Of a DNA stretch of 62,368 nucleotides, positions 1 to 7,396 are shown piece by piece; positions within the stretch are counted from its first letter, which is position 1, and each line of letters begins with the position of its first letter. Both the position numbers and the translations under genes were made by a program. The notes below the pieces were generated by a model. It saw only the letters and a program-made list of their open reading frames with translations, did no database searches and had not been told where the DNA came from. The stretch covers positions 1-62,368 of the forward strand of contig CAMVIB010000014.1 in assembly GCA_947167455.1 (NCBI GenBank). The letters run 5' to 3'. The stretch is from an uncultured Prevotellaceae bacterium. Lineage in GTDB: Bacteria > Bacteroidota > Bacteroidia > Bacteroidales > Bacteroidaceae.

Positions 1-242
1 ATGAAGGTGATTCAACAAGGCGATGAAGGTGATTCAACAAGGCGATGAAGGTGATTCAACAAGGCGATGAAGGTGATCCCACGAGGCGATGAAGGTGATC
101 CCACGAGGCGATGAAGGGGATTACACAAGACGATGAAGGGGATTACACAAGACGATGAAGGGGATTCAACAAGGCGATGAAGGTGATTACACAAGGCGAT
201 GAAGGTGATTACACAAGGCGATGAAGGTGATTACACAAGGCG
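1..242. repeat. Tandem array of eleven 22-bp repeats
   Basis: Eleven head-to-tail units of exactly 22 bp begin at 1, 23, 45 and so on to 221; the array is cut off by the window edge on the left. Variants occur in blocks: three units with TTCAACAAGGCG, two with TCCCACGAGGCG, two with TTACACAAGACG, one mixed unit, and three with TTACACAAGGCG. Such blocks suggest stepwise duplication. The period is not a multiple of three, so the overlapping short open frames are not proteins. There are no spacers, so this is not a CRISPR array. Confidence 0.95.
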
Positions 243-291
243 ATAAGGATAAGTAATTTAAGTTTCGAAGTATGCTGGCAGCCAGTATGAG

Positions 292-358
292 AGCGCCCCG
301 CAGGGGCAATGAGATGTCAGCCCAGGGCAGCGCCCTGAGCGCTGACATGGGCTGACAT
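292..358. repeat. Hairpin module, first copy (44-bp repeat plus inverted repeat)
   Basis: Bases 292-335 form a 44-bp module that recurs at 20235-20278; the last 17 bp and first 9 bp are identical. It includes the hairpin GGGC-AGC-GCCC at 325-335. A 10-bp inverted repeat, ATGTCAGCCC at 314-323 and GGGCTGACAT at 349-358, encloses that hairpin. In both places the module lies upstream of a copy of the 260-bp MITE-like element. No gene is visible in 243-416. Confidence 0.7.
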
Positions 359-416
359 ATTGCAGCCCCTTCATGGCGCATATTCCGGACATATCTTTAC
401 TGTTATTATAACTTTA

Positions 417-676
417 ATGATTATCCGCAATCGTACCACCAAGACGCTGGAAGCGTCTCCTCTCAATAACCGGGGGTGCGCAGTACCCCCGGATAGGGAC
501 AAAAAGGGGAACATCGACCCTGAAGGGGTCGCCCATTACGCTGTTCGGGCACTCTTTCAGAGTGCTTGCCTCTATAGAGCTTGTTATCCGGGGGTGCTCG
601 CTACGCTCGTACCCTCGGTTACCAAAGCGAAGACCGCGTTGCGGTCTCTTTGGTGGTATGATTGCGGATAATCATT
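417..676 (+). mobile_element. MITE-like 260-bp element, copy 1
   Basis: The element has 28-bp terminal inverted repeats with one mismatch (around 415-442 and 650-677) and is flanked by a direct repeat AACTTTA at 410-416 and 677-683, which looks like a target-site duplication. Between the ends lie about six small hairpins in series: 442-458, 470-492, 515-531, 549-565, 588-618 (imperfect) and 631-647. A nearly identical copy lies at 20295-20554 and a diverged inverted copy at 25079-25343. There is no transposase, so movement would need one supplied in trans. An 84-codon open frame starts at the first base of the element, but the palindromes explain the sequence better than a protein does. Confidence 0.85.
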
Positions 677-689
677 AACTTTATCAGTG

Positions 690-1228
690 GACTCACTAAG
701 TAACCTTGGACTTCATGAACTATAAACCCAGAACGGTCATTAGACCGTTACGCGCCAACCATTATTCTTTTTTTCATCTGTCTTATCGTTTCCCGGTTAC
801 AATGGAACCCCATTGCGCCCTCAAAAACGACAAGGCATCTGATTAAAAATAACAACGGTTATCATCATAACTCTAATGACCGATCTGGGATAAAGCGTGG
901 AGTGGATGCCATAAAATTGCAGACGGCCCTTCTCACGAAGAGCCTTCTTCAATAACTATGAACAAATCTTTTTCTTTAATCAGCATGGCATTCAAACCAA
1001 CTTGCTAATGAGTTGTTGAACTTTTGCAACCGCATCACTGCGACCACATCGGCCAGCCATTCTGCAATCAATTACCTTAACTAACTTACCTAAAGTCGAG
1101 CCATCGAGATGGCTCATTTGGAATGAAAACCTTTAAAACTAACCTAATACCATGAAAAACCGTATGACTATTATCTTCTTTTGAGCCTCTCACGAGGCAG
1201 ACGATAGAAAGGATTGTCTTTCTTTTGA
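690..1228 (-). ncRNA. Candidate large structured non-coding RNA
   Basis: A consensus promoter at 1234-1263 points leftward into about 540 nt with no open frame of useful length on either strand. Read on the minus strand, the region holds many local hairpins: 1206-1223, 1185-1198, 1098-1115, 1031-1042, 998-1015, 925-944, 800-815 and 732-749. Three (1185-1198, 1031-1042, 925-944) have the GNRA tetraloop GUGA on this strand only. Two helices (925-944 and 782-791 with 825-834) contain G-U pairs on this strand that would be C-A mismatches on the other. I find no RNase P, tmRNA, SRP or group I/II intron signature. The 3' end is uncertain: copy 1 of the MITE lies just beyond. Transcription and strand are inferred from promoter and structure, not observed. 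Confidence 0.55.
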
Positions 1229-1233
1229 CGGTG

Positions 1234-1263
1234 CAAAGGTATGGTTATTTGGTGTAATATCAA
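1234..1263 (-). promoter_or_regulatory. Bacteroidetes promoter for the candidate RNA
   Basis: On the minus strand the -7 element TACCTTTG is at 1241-1234 and the -33 TTG at 1263-1261, separated by 19 bases, matching the sigma-ABfr consensus. The predicted start is near 1228, just before the first hairpin. No coding gene follows for 500 bases. Confidence 0.7.
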
Positions 1264-1355
1264 CACTCTCGTGTGTAGTTTTTAGCAGACGTGACTGCTT
1301 TCTTGACATACGTCAATGATTATCATGCAGTAACGCTTGGTCGTGCGTGTGCGTT

Positions 1356-2525
1356 CTATGCCAGAATGGCATCGGCGAGGGCTTCGAGTGCAGCGACATC
1401 GGCCTCTTTCATCGTGCCGCGGAGCGTCACCGTGGGTTCCACGACCTCTATGGCCTTCATGGCCTCGAGCTGTGCGCGCATGGTCTTGGCGGCACTGGGA
1501 GCCCACGAGCCGTTCTCCACGAGTGCCACGCGCCGCCTCTGCCATGCCTTGGAGGCAAGGTGGTGAAGGAAGTCGGCCATGGGCGTGAACACTCCGGCAT
1601 CATAGCTGCTGGCACACAGCACTACGCGTCCGTAGCGGAAAGCATCCTCTATGGCCTCGGCCATGTCGTCGCGGCAGAGGTCGGCACATGCCACCTTGGC
1701 GCAGCCTTTGGCCTTGAGGATTTCTGCGAGGCGCGCGGCGGCGGCGGCCGTGTTGCCGTGGATGCTGGCAGTGGCCACGAAGACGCCCTCTGTCTCCACG
1801 CCGTAGGAGCTCCAGATGCCATAGAGGCGCAGGGCCTCGGCGAGGCGCTCGCCCTCGAGCACAGGTCCGTGGAGGGGCAGTATGCGTCGTATGTCGAGTG
1901 CAGCGGCTTTCTTGAGCAGCGTGCTGACGGGCTGTCCGTACTTGCCGCAGATGTTGAAATAGTAGCGGCGTGCCTCGCAGGCCCAGTCGTCGGCATCGGC
2001 ATCATAGACTCCGAACTTGCCGAAGCCGTCGGCAGAGAAGAGTGCAGCGTCGCAGGCGTCGTAGCTCACCATGACTTCGGGCCAGTGCACCATGGGAGCC
2101 ATGACGAATGTCAGCGTGTGGCGTCCCAGCGAGAGGGTGTCGCCCTCTTTGACAGTCTGTATGCGTGTGGCTATGGACGCGGTGTCGAAGTAGAGAGGCA
2201 GCATCTGTGCAGCCTTGGCCGAGCAGACGAGTCGCAGCGAGGGGTAGATGTCCATGACGCGCGCTATGCCGCTGGCATGGTCGGGTTCGAGATGATGAAC
2301 GATGAGGTAGTCTGGCTGGCGTCCGTCAAGGGCGTTGCTGAGGTTGTCGAGCCAGGGCTGTATGGTGCGTGCGTCGGTGGTGTCCATGATGGCCGTGCGC
2401 TCGTCGGCAATGAGGTAGGAGTTGTAGCACATGCCGTCGGGGGTATGGTATTGGCTTTCGAAGAGGTGCATCTCGGCATCATCGACGCCGATGTAGCGGA
2501 TGTCTGGTGTGATGTTTGTTGGCAT
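1356..2525 (-). CDS. FprA family A-type flavoprotein (flavo-diiron protein)
   Basis: The 389-residue product has the two-domain plan of flavo-diiron proteins, which reduce oxygen or nitric oxide in the cytoplasm using electrons from rubredoxin or similar donors. The N-terminal metallo-beta-lactamase domain (about 1-250) contains the diiron ligand motif HxExDH (H78, E80, D82, H83). A flavodoxin-like FMN domain follows (about 255-389). An upstream in-frame extension to 2603 crosses its own promoter, so the start at 2525 (MPTNITPD) is preferred. In a gut anaerobe the likely role is oxygen detoxification. The gene is divergent from nhaA and has its own promoter. Family assignment is firm; the physiological electron donor is not visible here. 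Confidence 0.93.
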   Translation of the reverse strand: MPTNITPDIRYIGVDDAEMHLFESQYHTPDGMCYNSYLIADERTAIMDTTDARTIQPWLDNLSNALDGRQPDYLIVHHLEPDHASGIARVMDIYPSLRLVCSAKAAQMLPLYFDTASIATRIQTVKEGDTLSLGRHTLTFVMAPMVHWPEVMVSYDACDAALFSADGFGKFGVYDADADDWACEARRYYFNICGKYGQPVSTLLKKAAALDIRRILPLHGPVLEGERLAEALRLYGIWSSYGVETEGVFVATASIHGNTAAAAARLAEILKAKGCAKVACADLCRDDMAEAIEDAFRYGRVVLCASSYDAGVFTPMADFLHHLASKAWQRRRVALVENGSWAPSAAKTMRAQLEAMKAIEVVEPTVTLRGTMKEADVAALEALADAILA

Positions 2526-2569
2526 AGAATGTATAAATAAAGTTGTATTAATATTGTCACAATGCGGGG

Positions 2570-2577
2570 CAAAGGTA
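2570..2577 (-). promoter_or_regulatory. Promoter core of the flavoprotein gene
   Basis: TACCTTTG is read on the minus strand, about 45 bases upstream of the chosen start at 2525. It supports rejecting the longer open frame that would begin at 2603. Confidence 0.6.
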
Positions 2578-2661
2578 GGCATTATTTCACAAAAACACGC
2601 CAAAAAGTGTCAAAAAAAGCCTTTTTTGCACGAGGGCGGCTCATAATTCGGATAAAAGTTG

Positions 2662-2669
2662 TAACTTCG
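2662..2669 (+). promoter_or_regulatory. Possible promoter core of nhaA
   Basis: TAACTTCG resembles TAnnTTTG with one change and lies 33 bases before the nhaA start. The spacing suits a Bacteroidetes promoter, but no clear TTG box stands upstream. Confidence 0.4.
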
Positions 2670-2701
2670 CGCCGAAATAGTTATCTTAAAAATATAAAGT
2701 T

Positions 2702-4072
2702 ATGCACGAAATTAAAAACGACAGTTCGATTGCAGGCCTCATCAAGCGCTATGTCAGCGCTAGCGGCCTGCTGATTTTCGCAACATTGGCGGCGCTCGTC
2801 TGCGCAAACTCGTCAGCCATCAGCGAGAGCTACTTCTCACTGTGGCAGATGCCTGTGACGCTGAGCATCGGAGGCTTCAACGTCTTCAGCCATGGCGGCC
2901 ACGCCATGTCGCTCATGGACTTCATCAACGACTTCCTGATGTTCTTCTTCTTCCTCAGCGTAGGTCTGGAGATAAAGCGTGAGATCCTGTGCGGCGAGCT
3001 CTCGACGCGCCAGAAAGCCCTGCTGCCCGTCATCGGTGCCTGCGGCGGCATGCTCATACCTGTCGTGATATTCTACATCGTATGCTCTGGCGATGCCCTG
3101 GCCGAACGCGGCTGCGCCATACCTATGGCAACGGACATCGCCTTCTCGCTCGGCGTGCTCAGCGTCTTCGGCAAGCGCGTGCCGGCAGGTCTGAAGATAT
3201 TCCTTGCCGCACTGGCAGTGGCCGACGACCTCGGAGGCATCATCGTCATCGCCATATTCTACTCGCAAGGCCTGGAGTGGAGCTACCTGCTTGCCGCCAT
3301 CGCCGTCATCGCCATACTTCTCTACTGCAACTGGAGCGACGTCCGCCTGAAGCAGGTGTATATGGGTCTGGGCTTCGTGCTGTGGTATCTGGTGCTCAAC
3401 TCCGGCATACATGCCACGATAGCCGGTGTGGCCCTGGCCTTCTGCATCCCTGCCAACCTCAGCCGCGGCACACGCTACTATCTTGAGAACATACGCGACT
3501 GCATCAACAAATACCCCGACATCGACGTCACTGAGGCCGACCGCGACAAGCCCATGGTGCTCTCTAAGGAGGAGATACAGCACCTGCGGCGCATAGAGAG
3601 CGCTTCCGACTACCTCATCTCGCCCCTTCAGGACATCGAGGACTACCTCTACTACCCCATCAACTTCATGGTGATACCCGTCTTCGCCTTCGCCAATGCC
3701 GGCGTGGCCTTCGACGGCCTGACCTTCGGCGACGTGGCTCTGGGCGTTATGCTCGGTCTGCTGCTGGGCAAGTTCCTGGGCGTGCTGAGCTTCTCGTGGC
3801 TGAGCATGAAACTGGGCATCTGCCAGATGCCTGCCGGTGGCAACTGGAAGTCGTTTGCCAGCGTATGCATGGTGTGCGGCATAGGGTTCACGGTGTCGAT
3901 GTTCATAGCAGAGCTGAGCTTCCGTGGTGCAGGAGCCGAGGCTGCCGAATACCTCGACGAGGCCAAGCTGGGCATTCTCGCCGGAACGATAGCCTCTGCA
4001 CTGACAGGATGCATCATGCTCAACTTCACGCTGCCAAAAGGCGATGCACAGGCGGCACAGGCACAAAAGTAA
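2702..4072 (+). CDS. Na+/H+ antiporter NhaA
   Basis: This 456-residue inner-membrane protein has about twelve hydrophobic segments and the NhaA family hallmarks: the VADDLGG motif in the fifth core helix (paired aspartates that bind sodium and protons) and PMATDIAFSLGVL upstream. It exports sodium in exchange for protons, for pH and sodium balance. The protein is longer than E. coli NhaA (388 residues): a hydrophilic loop at about residues 265-310 and a charged tail account for much of the difference, as is common in Bacteroidetes. It is divergent from the flavoprotein gene and followed 50 bases later by pyrE. Confidence 0.96.
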   Translation: MHEIKNDSSIAGLIKRYVSASGLLIFATLAALVCANSSAISESYFSLWQMPVTLSIGGFNVFSHGGHAMSLMDFINDFLMFFFFLSVGLEIKREILCGELSTRQKALLPVIGACGGMLIPVVIFYIVCSGDALAERGCAIPMATDIAFSLGVLSVFGKRVPAGLKIFLAALAVADDLGGIIVIAIFYSQGLEWSYLLAAIAVIAILLYCNWSDVRLKQVYMGLGFVLWYLVLNSGIHATIAGVALAFCIPANLSRGTRYYLENIRDCINKYPDIDVTEADRDKPMVLSKEEIQHLRRIESASDYLISPLQDIEDYLYYPINFMVIPVFAFANAGVAFDGLTFGDVALGVMLGLLLGKFLGVLSFSWLSMKLGICQMPAGGNWKSFASVCMVCGIGFTVSMFIAELSFRGAGAEAAEYLDEAKLGILAGTIASALTGCIMLNFTLPKGDAQAAQAQK

Positions 4073-4122
4073 CATGAGATGAAAGACAAATAATTAACGA
4101 AAACCAGAAAGGAAGAAACAGC

Positions 4123-4752
4123 ATGTCACTCGAAAAGATCTTCGCAGCAAAGCTGCTCAAAGTTAAGGCCATCAAGCTGCAACCCACGAACCCGTTCACG
4201 TGGGCCAGCGGCTGGAAGAGCCCATTCTATTGCGACAACCGCAAGACTCTGTCCTACCCCCAGCTGCGCACCTTCGTGAAGACGGAGATCAGCCGCATCA
4301 TCATGGAGCGCTTCCCCGATGCCGATGCCATCGCCGGCGTTGCCACGGGAGCCATACCACAGGGTGCCCTCGTTGCCGACGTGCTGGCACTACCCTTCGT
4401 GTATGTGCGGTCGAAGCCCAAAGACCACGGCCTCGAGAACCTCATCGAGGGCGAGCTTAAGCCTGGCATGAAGGTCGTGGTAGTGGAAGACCTCATCAGC
4501 ACCGGAGGCAGCAGCCTGAAGGCCGTGGAGGCCATCCGCAACAACGGCTGCGACGTCATTGGCATGGTGGCGTCCTACACCTACGGCTTCGACGTTGCCG
4601 CAAAGGCCTTCCACGATGCCAAGGTGACGCTCGTCACACTCACCAACTACGAGGCAGTGGTGGCCGAGGCTCTGCGAATAGGCTACATCAAAGAGGCCGA
4701 CGTGCAGATGCTCAACGAGTGGCGCCGCGACCCCGCAGCATGGCAGGGATAA
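4123..4752 (+). CDS. Orotate phosphoribosyltransferase
   Basis: The 209-residue cytosolic enzyme transfers ribose-5-phosphate from PRPP to orotate, giving OMP in pyrimidine synthesis. The PRPP-binding motif VVVVEDLISTGGSS (about residues 120-133) is intact, and the substrate-binding segment WASGWKSPFYCDNRK lies near the N-terminus. The length is normal for PyrE. It starts a co-oriented run with the SRPBCC protein and argH. Confidence 0.97.
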   Translation: MSLEKIFAAKLLKVKAIKLQPTNPFTWASGWKSPFYCDNRKTLSYPQLRTFVKTEISRIIMERFPDADAIAGVATGAIPQGALVADVLALPFVYVRSKPKDHGLENLIEGELKPGMKVVVVEDLISTGGSSLKAVEAIRNNGCDVIGMVASYTYGFDVAAKAFHDAKVTLVTLTNYEAVVAEALRIGYIKEADVQMLNEWRRDPAAWQG

Positions 4753-4861
4753 GACGCACAGAGGCCATAGCGACATAGCCTGACGGCAAACAGCAAACCA
4801 TAGTGAGGCAGGGCATAAGAATAATGCTCCGCCAGAGAATATCGTCAAAACAGATACTACA

Positions 4862-5338
4862 GTGACAAAATTCGAAAGCAACATCAAGCAGATTGCGGCA
4901 TCGCAGACAGCGGTATATAACAAGCTGGCCGACCTGCGTAACCTCGAAGCCGTGCGGCAACGTCTGGGCGACCCGGCATTCATAGATGCCCTGCGCGCCT
5001 CCGGGCAGGTGCCGGACGACAAGATAGGGCAGATCCAGGAGCTGGCAACGCAGCTCGAACTCACCGAGGACACGGTGACCGTCAACGGCTCGCCACTCGG
5101 CGCCATAGCCCTGCACATCGTGGAACGCGACGACCCCAAGTGCATCAAGTTCGAGGTGCAGAACGCACCCATCATGGCCAACCTTTGGATTCAGCTGCTG
5201 CCGACATCGCCCTACGACTGCAAGATGCGGTGCACCATAGGCGCAGAACTCAACTTCTTCATGAAACAGATGGCCAAGAAGCCACTGCAGGAGGGGGTGG
5301 AGAAGCTGGCAGACATGCTGGCAATGATACCATACTGA
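4862..5338 (+). CDS. SRPBCC-like small protein
   Basis: This 158-residue protein has no signal peptide or membrane segment. The pattern of an amphipathic N-terminus, central beta strands and a long C-terminal helix (PLQEGVEKLADMLAMIPY) fits the SRPBCC/START-like fold. Homologs often sit between pyrE and argH in Bacteroidetes, as far as I recall; the function is unknown. The start is GTG at 4862, since no ATG gives a sensible N-terminus. It lies 109 bases after pyrE and 92 before argH, so co-transcription is likely. Confidence 0.75.
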   Translation: MTKFESNIKQIAASQTAVYNKLADLRNLEAVRQRLGDPAFIDALRASGQVPDDKIGQIQELATQLELTEDTVTVNGSPLGAIALHIVERDDPKCIKFEVQNAPIMANLWIQLLPTSPYDCKMRCTIGAELNFFMKQMAKKPLQEGVEKLADMLAMIPY

Positions 5339-5430
5339 GACAGCCTTCATACTTACAAACAGCGAATTGCACGGACACGCGCGGCACGAGCCACCGCGTG
5401 GCACACGGCACTCCGAAAAACATACTTAAC

Positions 5431-6771
5431 ATGGCAAACAAACTGTGGGAGAAAAACGTCTCCATGACCGACGAGATAGAGCGCTTCACCGTAGGGCGCG
5501 ACCGCGAGCTCGACATGTATCTCGCCGAGAGCGACGTGCTCGGCTCGCTGGCACACACCACCATGCTCGAGAGCATAGGCCTGCTCACCGCCGACGAGCT
5601 CACGGCACTGCACCGTGAGATGCGCAACATACTTCGCGACATTCGCGCCGGACGCTTCGAGATCGAGGACGGCGTGGAGGACGTACACTCCGAGGTGGAG
5701 CTGTTGCTGACGCGACGTCTGGGCGACGTGGGCAAGAAGATACACAGCGGGCGCTCGCGCAACGACCAGGTGCTCGTGGACCTGAAGTTATGGACACGAC
5801 GCCAGCTGCGCGAGGTCGTGACACTCGTGACAGAGCTCTTCAGAGAGCTGCAGAGGCAGAGCGAGGCATACCATGACGTGCTCATGCCGGGCTACACACA
5901 CCTGCAGGTGGCCATGCCGTCGAGCTTCGGCCTGTGGTTCGGCGCCTACGCCGAGAGCCTTGCCGACGACATGCTGTTCCTGCAGGCGGCCTACAAGCTG
6001 GTGAACCGCAACCCTCTGGGCTCGGCAGCCGGCTACGGCTCCAGCTTCCCCCTGGACCGTCAGCTCACTACAGACCTGCTGGGCTTCGACTCTATGGACT
6101 ACAACGTGGTGTATGCACAGATGGGCCGCGGCAAGATGGAACGCAACGTGGCTTTCGCCCTGGCAAGCGTGGCAGGCACAATATCCAAACTGGCTTTCGA
6201 CGCATGCATGTTCAGCTCGCAGAACTTCGGCTTCGTACGCCTGCCTGCCGAATGCACCACGGGTTCGAGCATCATGCCTCACAAGAAGAACCCCGATGTC
6301 TTCGAACTCACACGCGCCAAGTGCAACAAGCTTCAGGCCCTGCCGACACAGGTCACTCTCATCATGAACAACCTGCCCGTGGGCTACTTCCGCGACATGC
6401 AGATTCTGAAGGAGGTATTCCTGCCCGCCTTCGACGAGCTCAAGGACTGCCTGCGAATGACGACATACATCATACATAGGATAGAAGTGAACCGCAACAT
6501 CCTCGACGACACACGCTACGACCTGATGTTCTCGGTGGAGGAAGTCAACCGCCTTGCTGCCCAGGGCATGCCTTTCCGCGACGCCTACCGCAAGGTGGGC
6601 CTCGACATTGAGGCGGGGCACTTCGAGCCTGTGAAGGAAATCCACCACACACACCCGGGCAGCATCGGCAACCTCTGCAACGACCGCATCGCAGACCTCT
6701 TCCAGAGTGTGCTCGACGGTTTCGACTTCGGGAAAGCCGAGCTGGCAGAGCGCAAACTCAGCGAAGGATGA
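5431..6771 (+). CDS. Argininosuccinate lyase
   Basis: The 446-residue enzyme splits argininosuccinate into arginine and fumarate, the last step of arginine synthesis. The fumarase/aspartase superfamily signature GSSIMPHKKNPD is present at about residues 278-289, and SGRSRNDQVLVD lies in the N-terminal part. The start at 5431 (MANKLWEK) matches the usual ArgH N-terminus; the open frame upstream overlaps the previous gene in another frame and was rejected. The stop codon overlaps the start of the next gene (ATGA). Confidence 0.96.
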   Translation: MANKLWEKNVSMTDEIERFTVGRDRELDMYLAESDVLGSLAHTTMLESIGLLTADELTALHREMRNILRDIRAGRFEIEDGVEDVHSEVELLLTRRLGDVGKKIHSGRSRNDQVLVDLKLWTRRQLREVVTLVTELFRELQRQSEAYHDVLMPGYTHLQVAMPSSFGLWFGAYAESLADDMLFLQAAYKLVNRNPLGSAAGYGSSFPLDRQLTTDLLGFDSMDYNVVYAQMGRGKMERNVAFALASVAGTISKLAFDACMFSSQNFGFVRLPAECTTGSSIMPHKKNPDVFELTRAKCNKLQALPTQVTLIMNNLPVGYFRDMQILKEVFLPAFDELKDCLRMTTYIIHRIEVNRNILDDTRYDLMFSVEEVNRLAAQGMPFRDAYRKVGLDIEAGHFEPVKEIHHTHPGSIGNLCNDRIADLFQSVLDGFDFGKAELAERKLSEG

Positions 6772-7343
6772 ACACAGCCAACGACACTGGCATGGCCAGG
6801 ATAAGGAAAGCATGCATCGCCGCAGCAGCGGCGGTGACGGCACTGTTCATGGCATGTGCCGAGGCCGACACGCGCTTCTCGCGCTTGCCGGCACGCCTCG
6901 TGGTGACAAACACAAACACCATACCGCAACTCAATGCCGCACTGGGCAACCCCGGCGAGTTCTGCACCATAGAGCTGAAAGGCACAAGCTATCGCTTCAC
7001 AAACACAGCCGGCGCGTCGGAGGTCAACCGCGCAGCATTGGCAAACTACCAGAGCACCTACCTCGGACTATCGGGGCTGATAGTGGGTCTGCCCGCCATA
7101 CCTGAACCTGGCGACGATACGCAGCACGTGGTGTGCTTCGACCTCTCATGCCCAAACTGCTACGAGCAATACGCCATCACCAAGAGCCTGCGGCTCAAGG
7201 AGGGAGGACGAGCCTCATGCCCGACATGCTCGCGCACCTACGACCTCAGCACACAAGGCATCGTGGCCGAGGGCGATGGCGGCCAGAGCCTGTTCCGCTA
7301 CCGTGTGACATACGTGCCCTACACCTTGCAGGTTAACAATTAG
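6768..7343 (+). CDS. Putative lipoprotein with Rieske-like four-cysteine domain
   Basis: The 191-residue protein begins with a hydrophobic signal segment ending FMAC (C30), a plausible although imperfect lipobox. Residues 60-191 hold a beta-rich domain with two CxxC pairs (C128/C131 and C151/C154), in the pattern CPNC...CPTCSRTYDL. This resembles the Rieske-like fold, with cysteine pairs in place of the usual Cys-His ligands, so a metal site (zinc or iron) is possible. It overlaps argH by four bases (ATGA), implying translational coupling. Function is unknown. Confidence 0.7.
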   Translation: MNTANDTGMARIRKACIAAAAAVTALFMACAEADTRFSRLPARLVVTNTNTIPQLNAALGNPGEFCTIELKGTSYRFTNTAGASEVNRAALANYQSTYLGLSGLIVGLPAIPEPGDDTQHVVCFDLSCPNCYEQYAITKSLRLKEGGRASCPTCSRTYDLSTQGIVAEGDGGQSLFRYRVTYVPYTLQVNN

Positions 7344-7396
7344 CAGACCTCTGACCTACCCCACACACCAACTCCACACAAAAACATACATACGAC

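Noticed and set aside
1..242. CRISPR array
   Set aside because: Units are contiguous 22-bp repeats with no spacers, and no cas genes are near.
417..671. 84-codon open frame across the MITE-like element (also at 20295-20549)
   Set aside because: The frame starts at the first base of the element and reads through palindromes; the third copy changes it, and no RBS or promoter is present. Structure explains the sequence better than a protein.
1153..1185. Ten-codon leader peptide MKNRMTIIFF on the plus strand
   Set aside because: No promoter, no downstream gene within reach, and the region is better explained as minus-strand RNA.
690..1228. Known large RNAs (RNase P RNA, tmRNA, SRP RNA, group I/II intron)
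   Set aside because: No P4/CR motifs, no tRNA-like ends or tag frame, no intron domain V or P7 core visible.
1347..2540. 397-codon plus-strand frame over the flavoprotein gene
   Set aside because: Antisense shadow caused by GC-rich codon use; no family resemblance and no promoter.
2837..4075. 412-codon antisense frame over nhaA
   Set aside because: Shadow of nhaA; no motif, no promoter.
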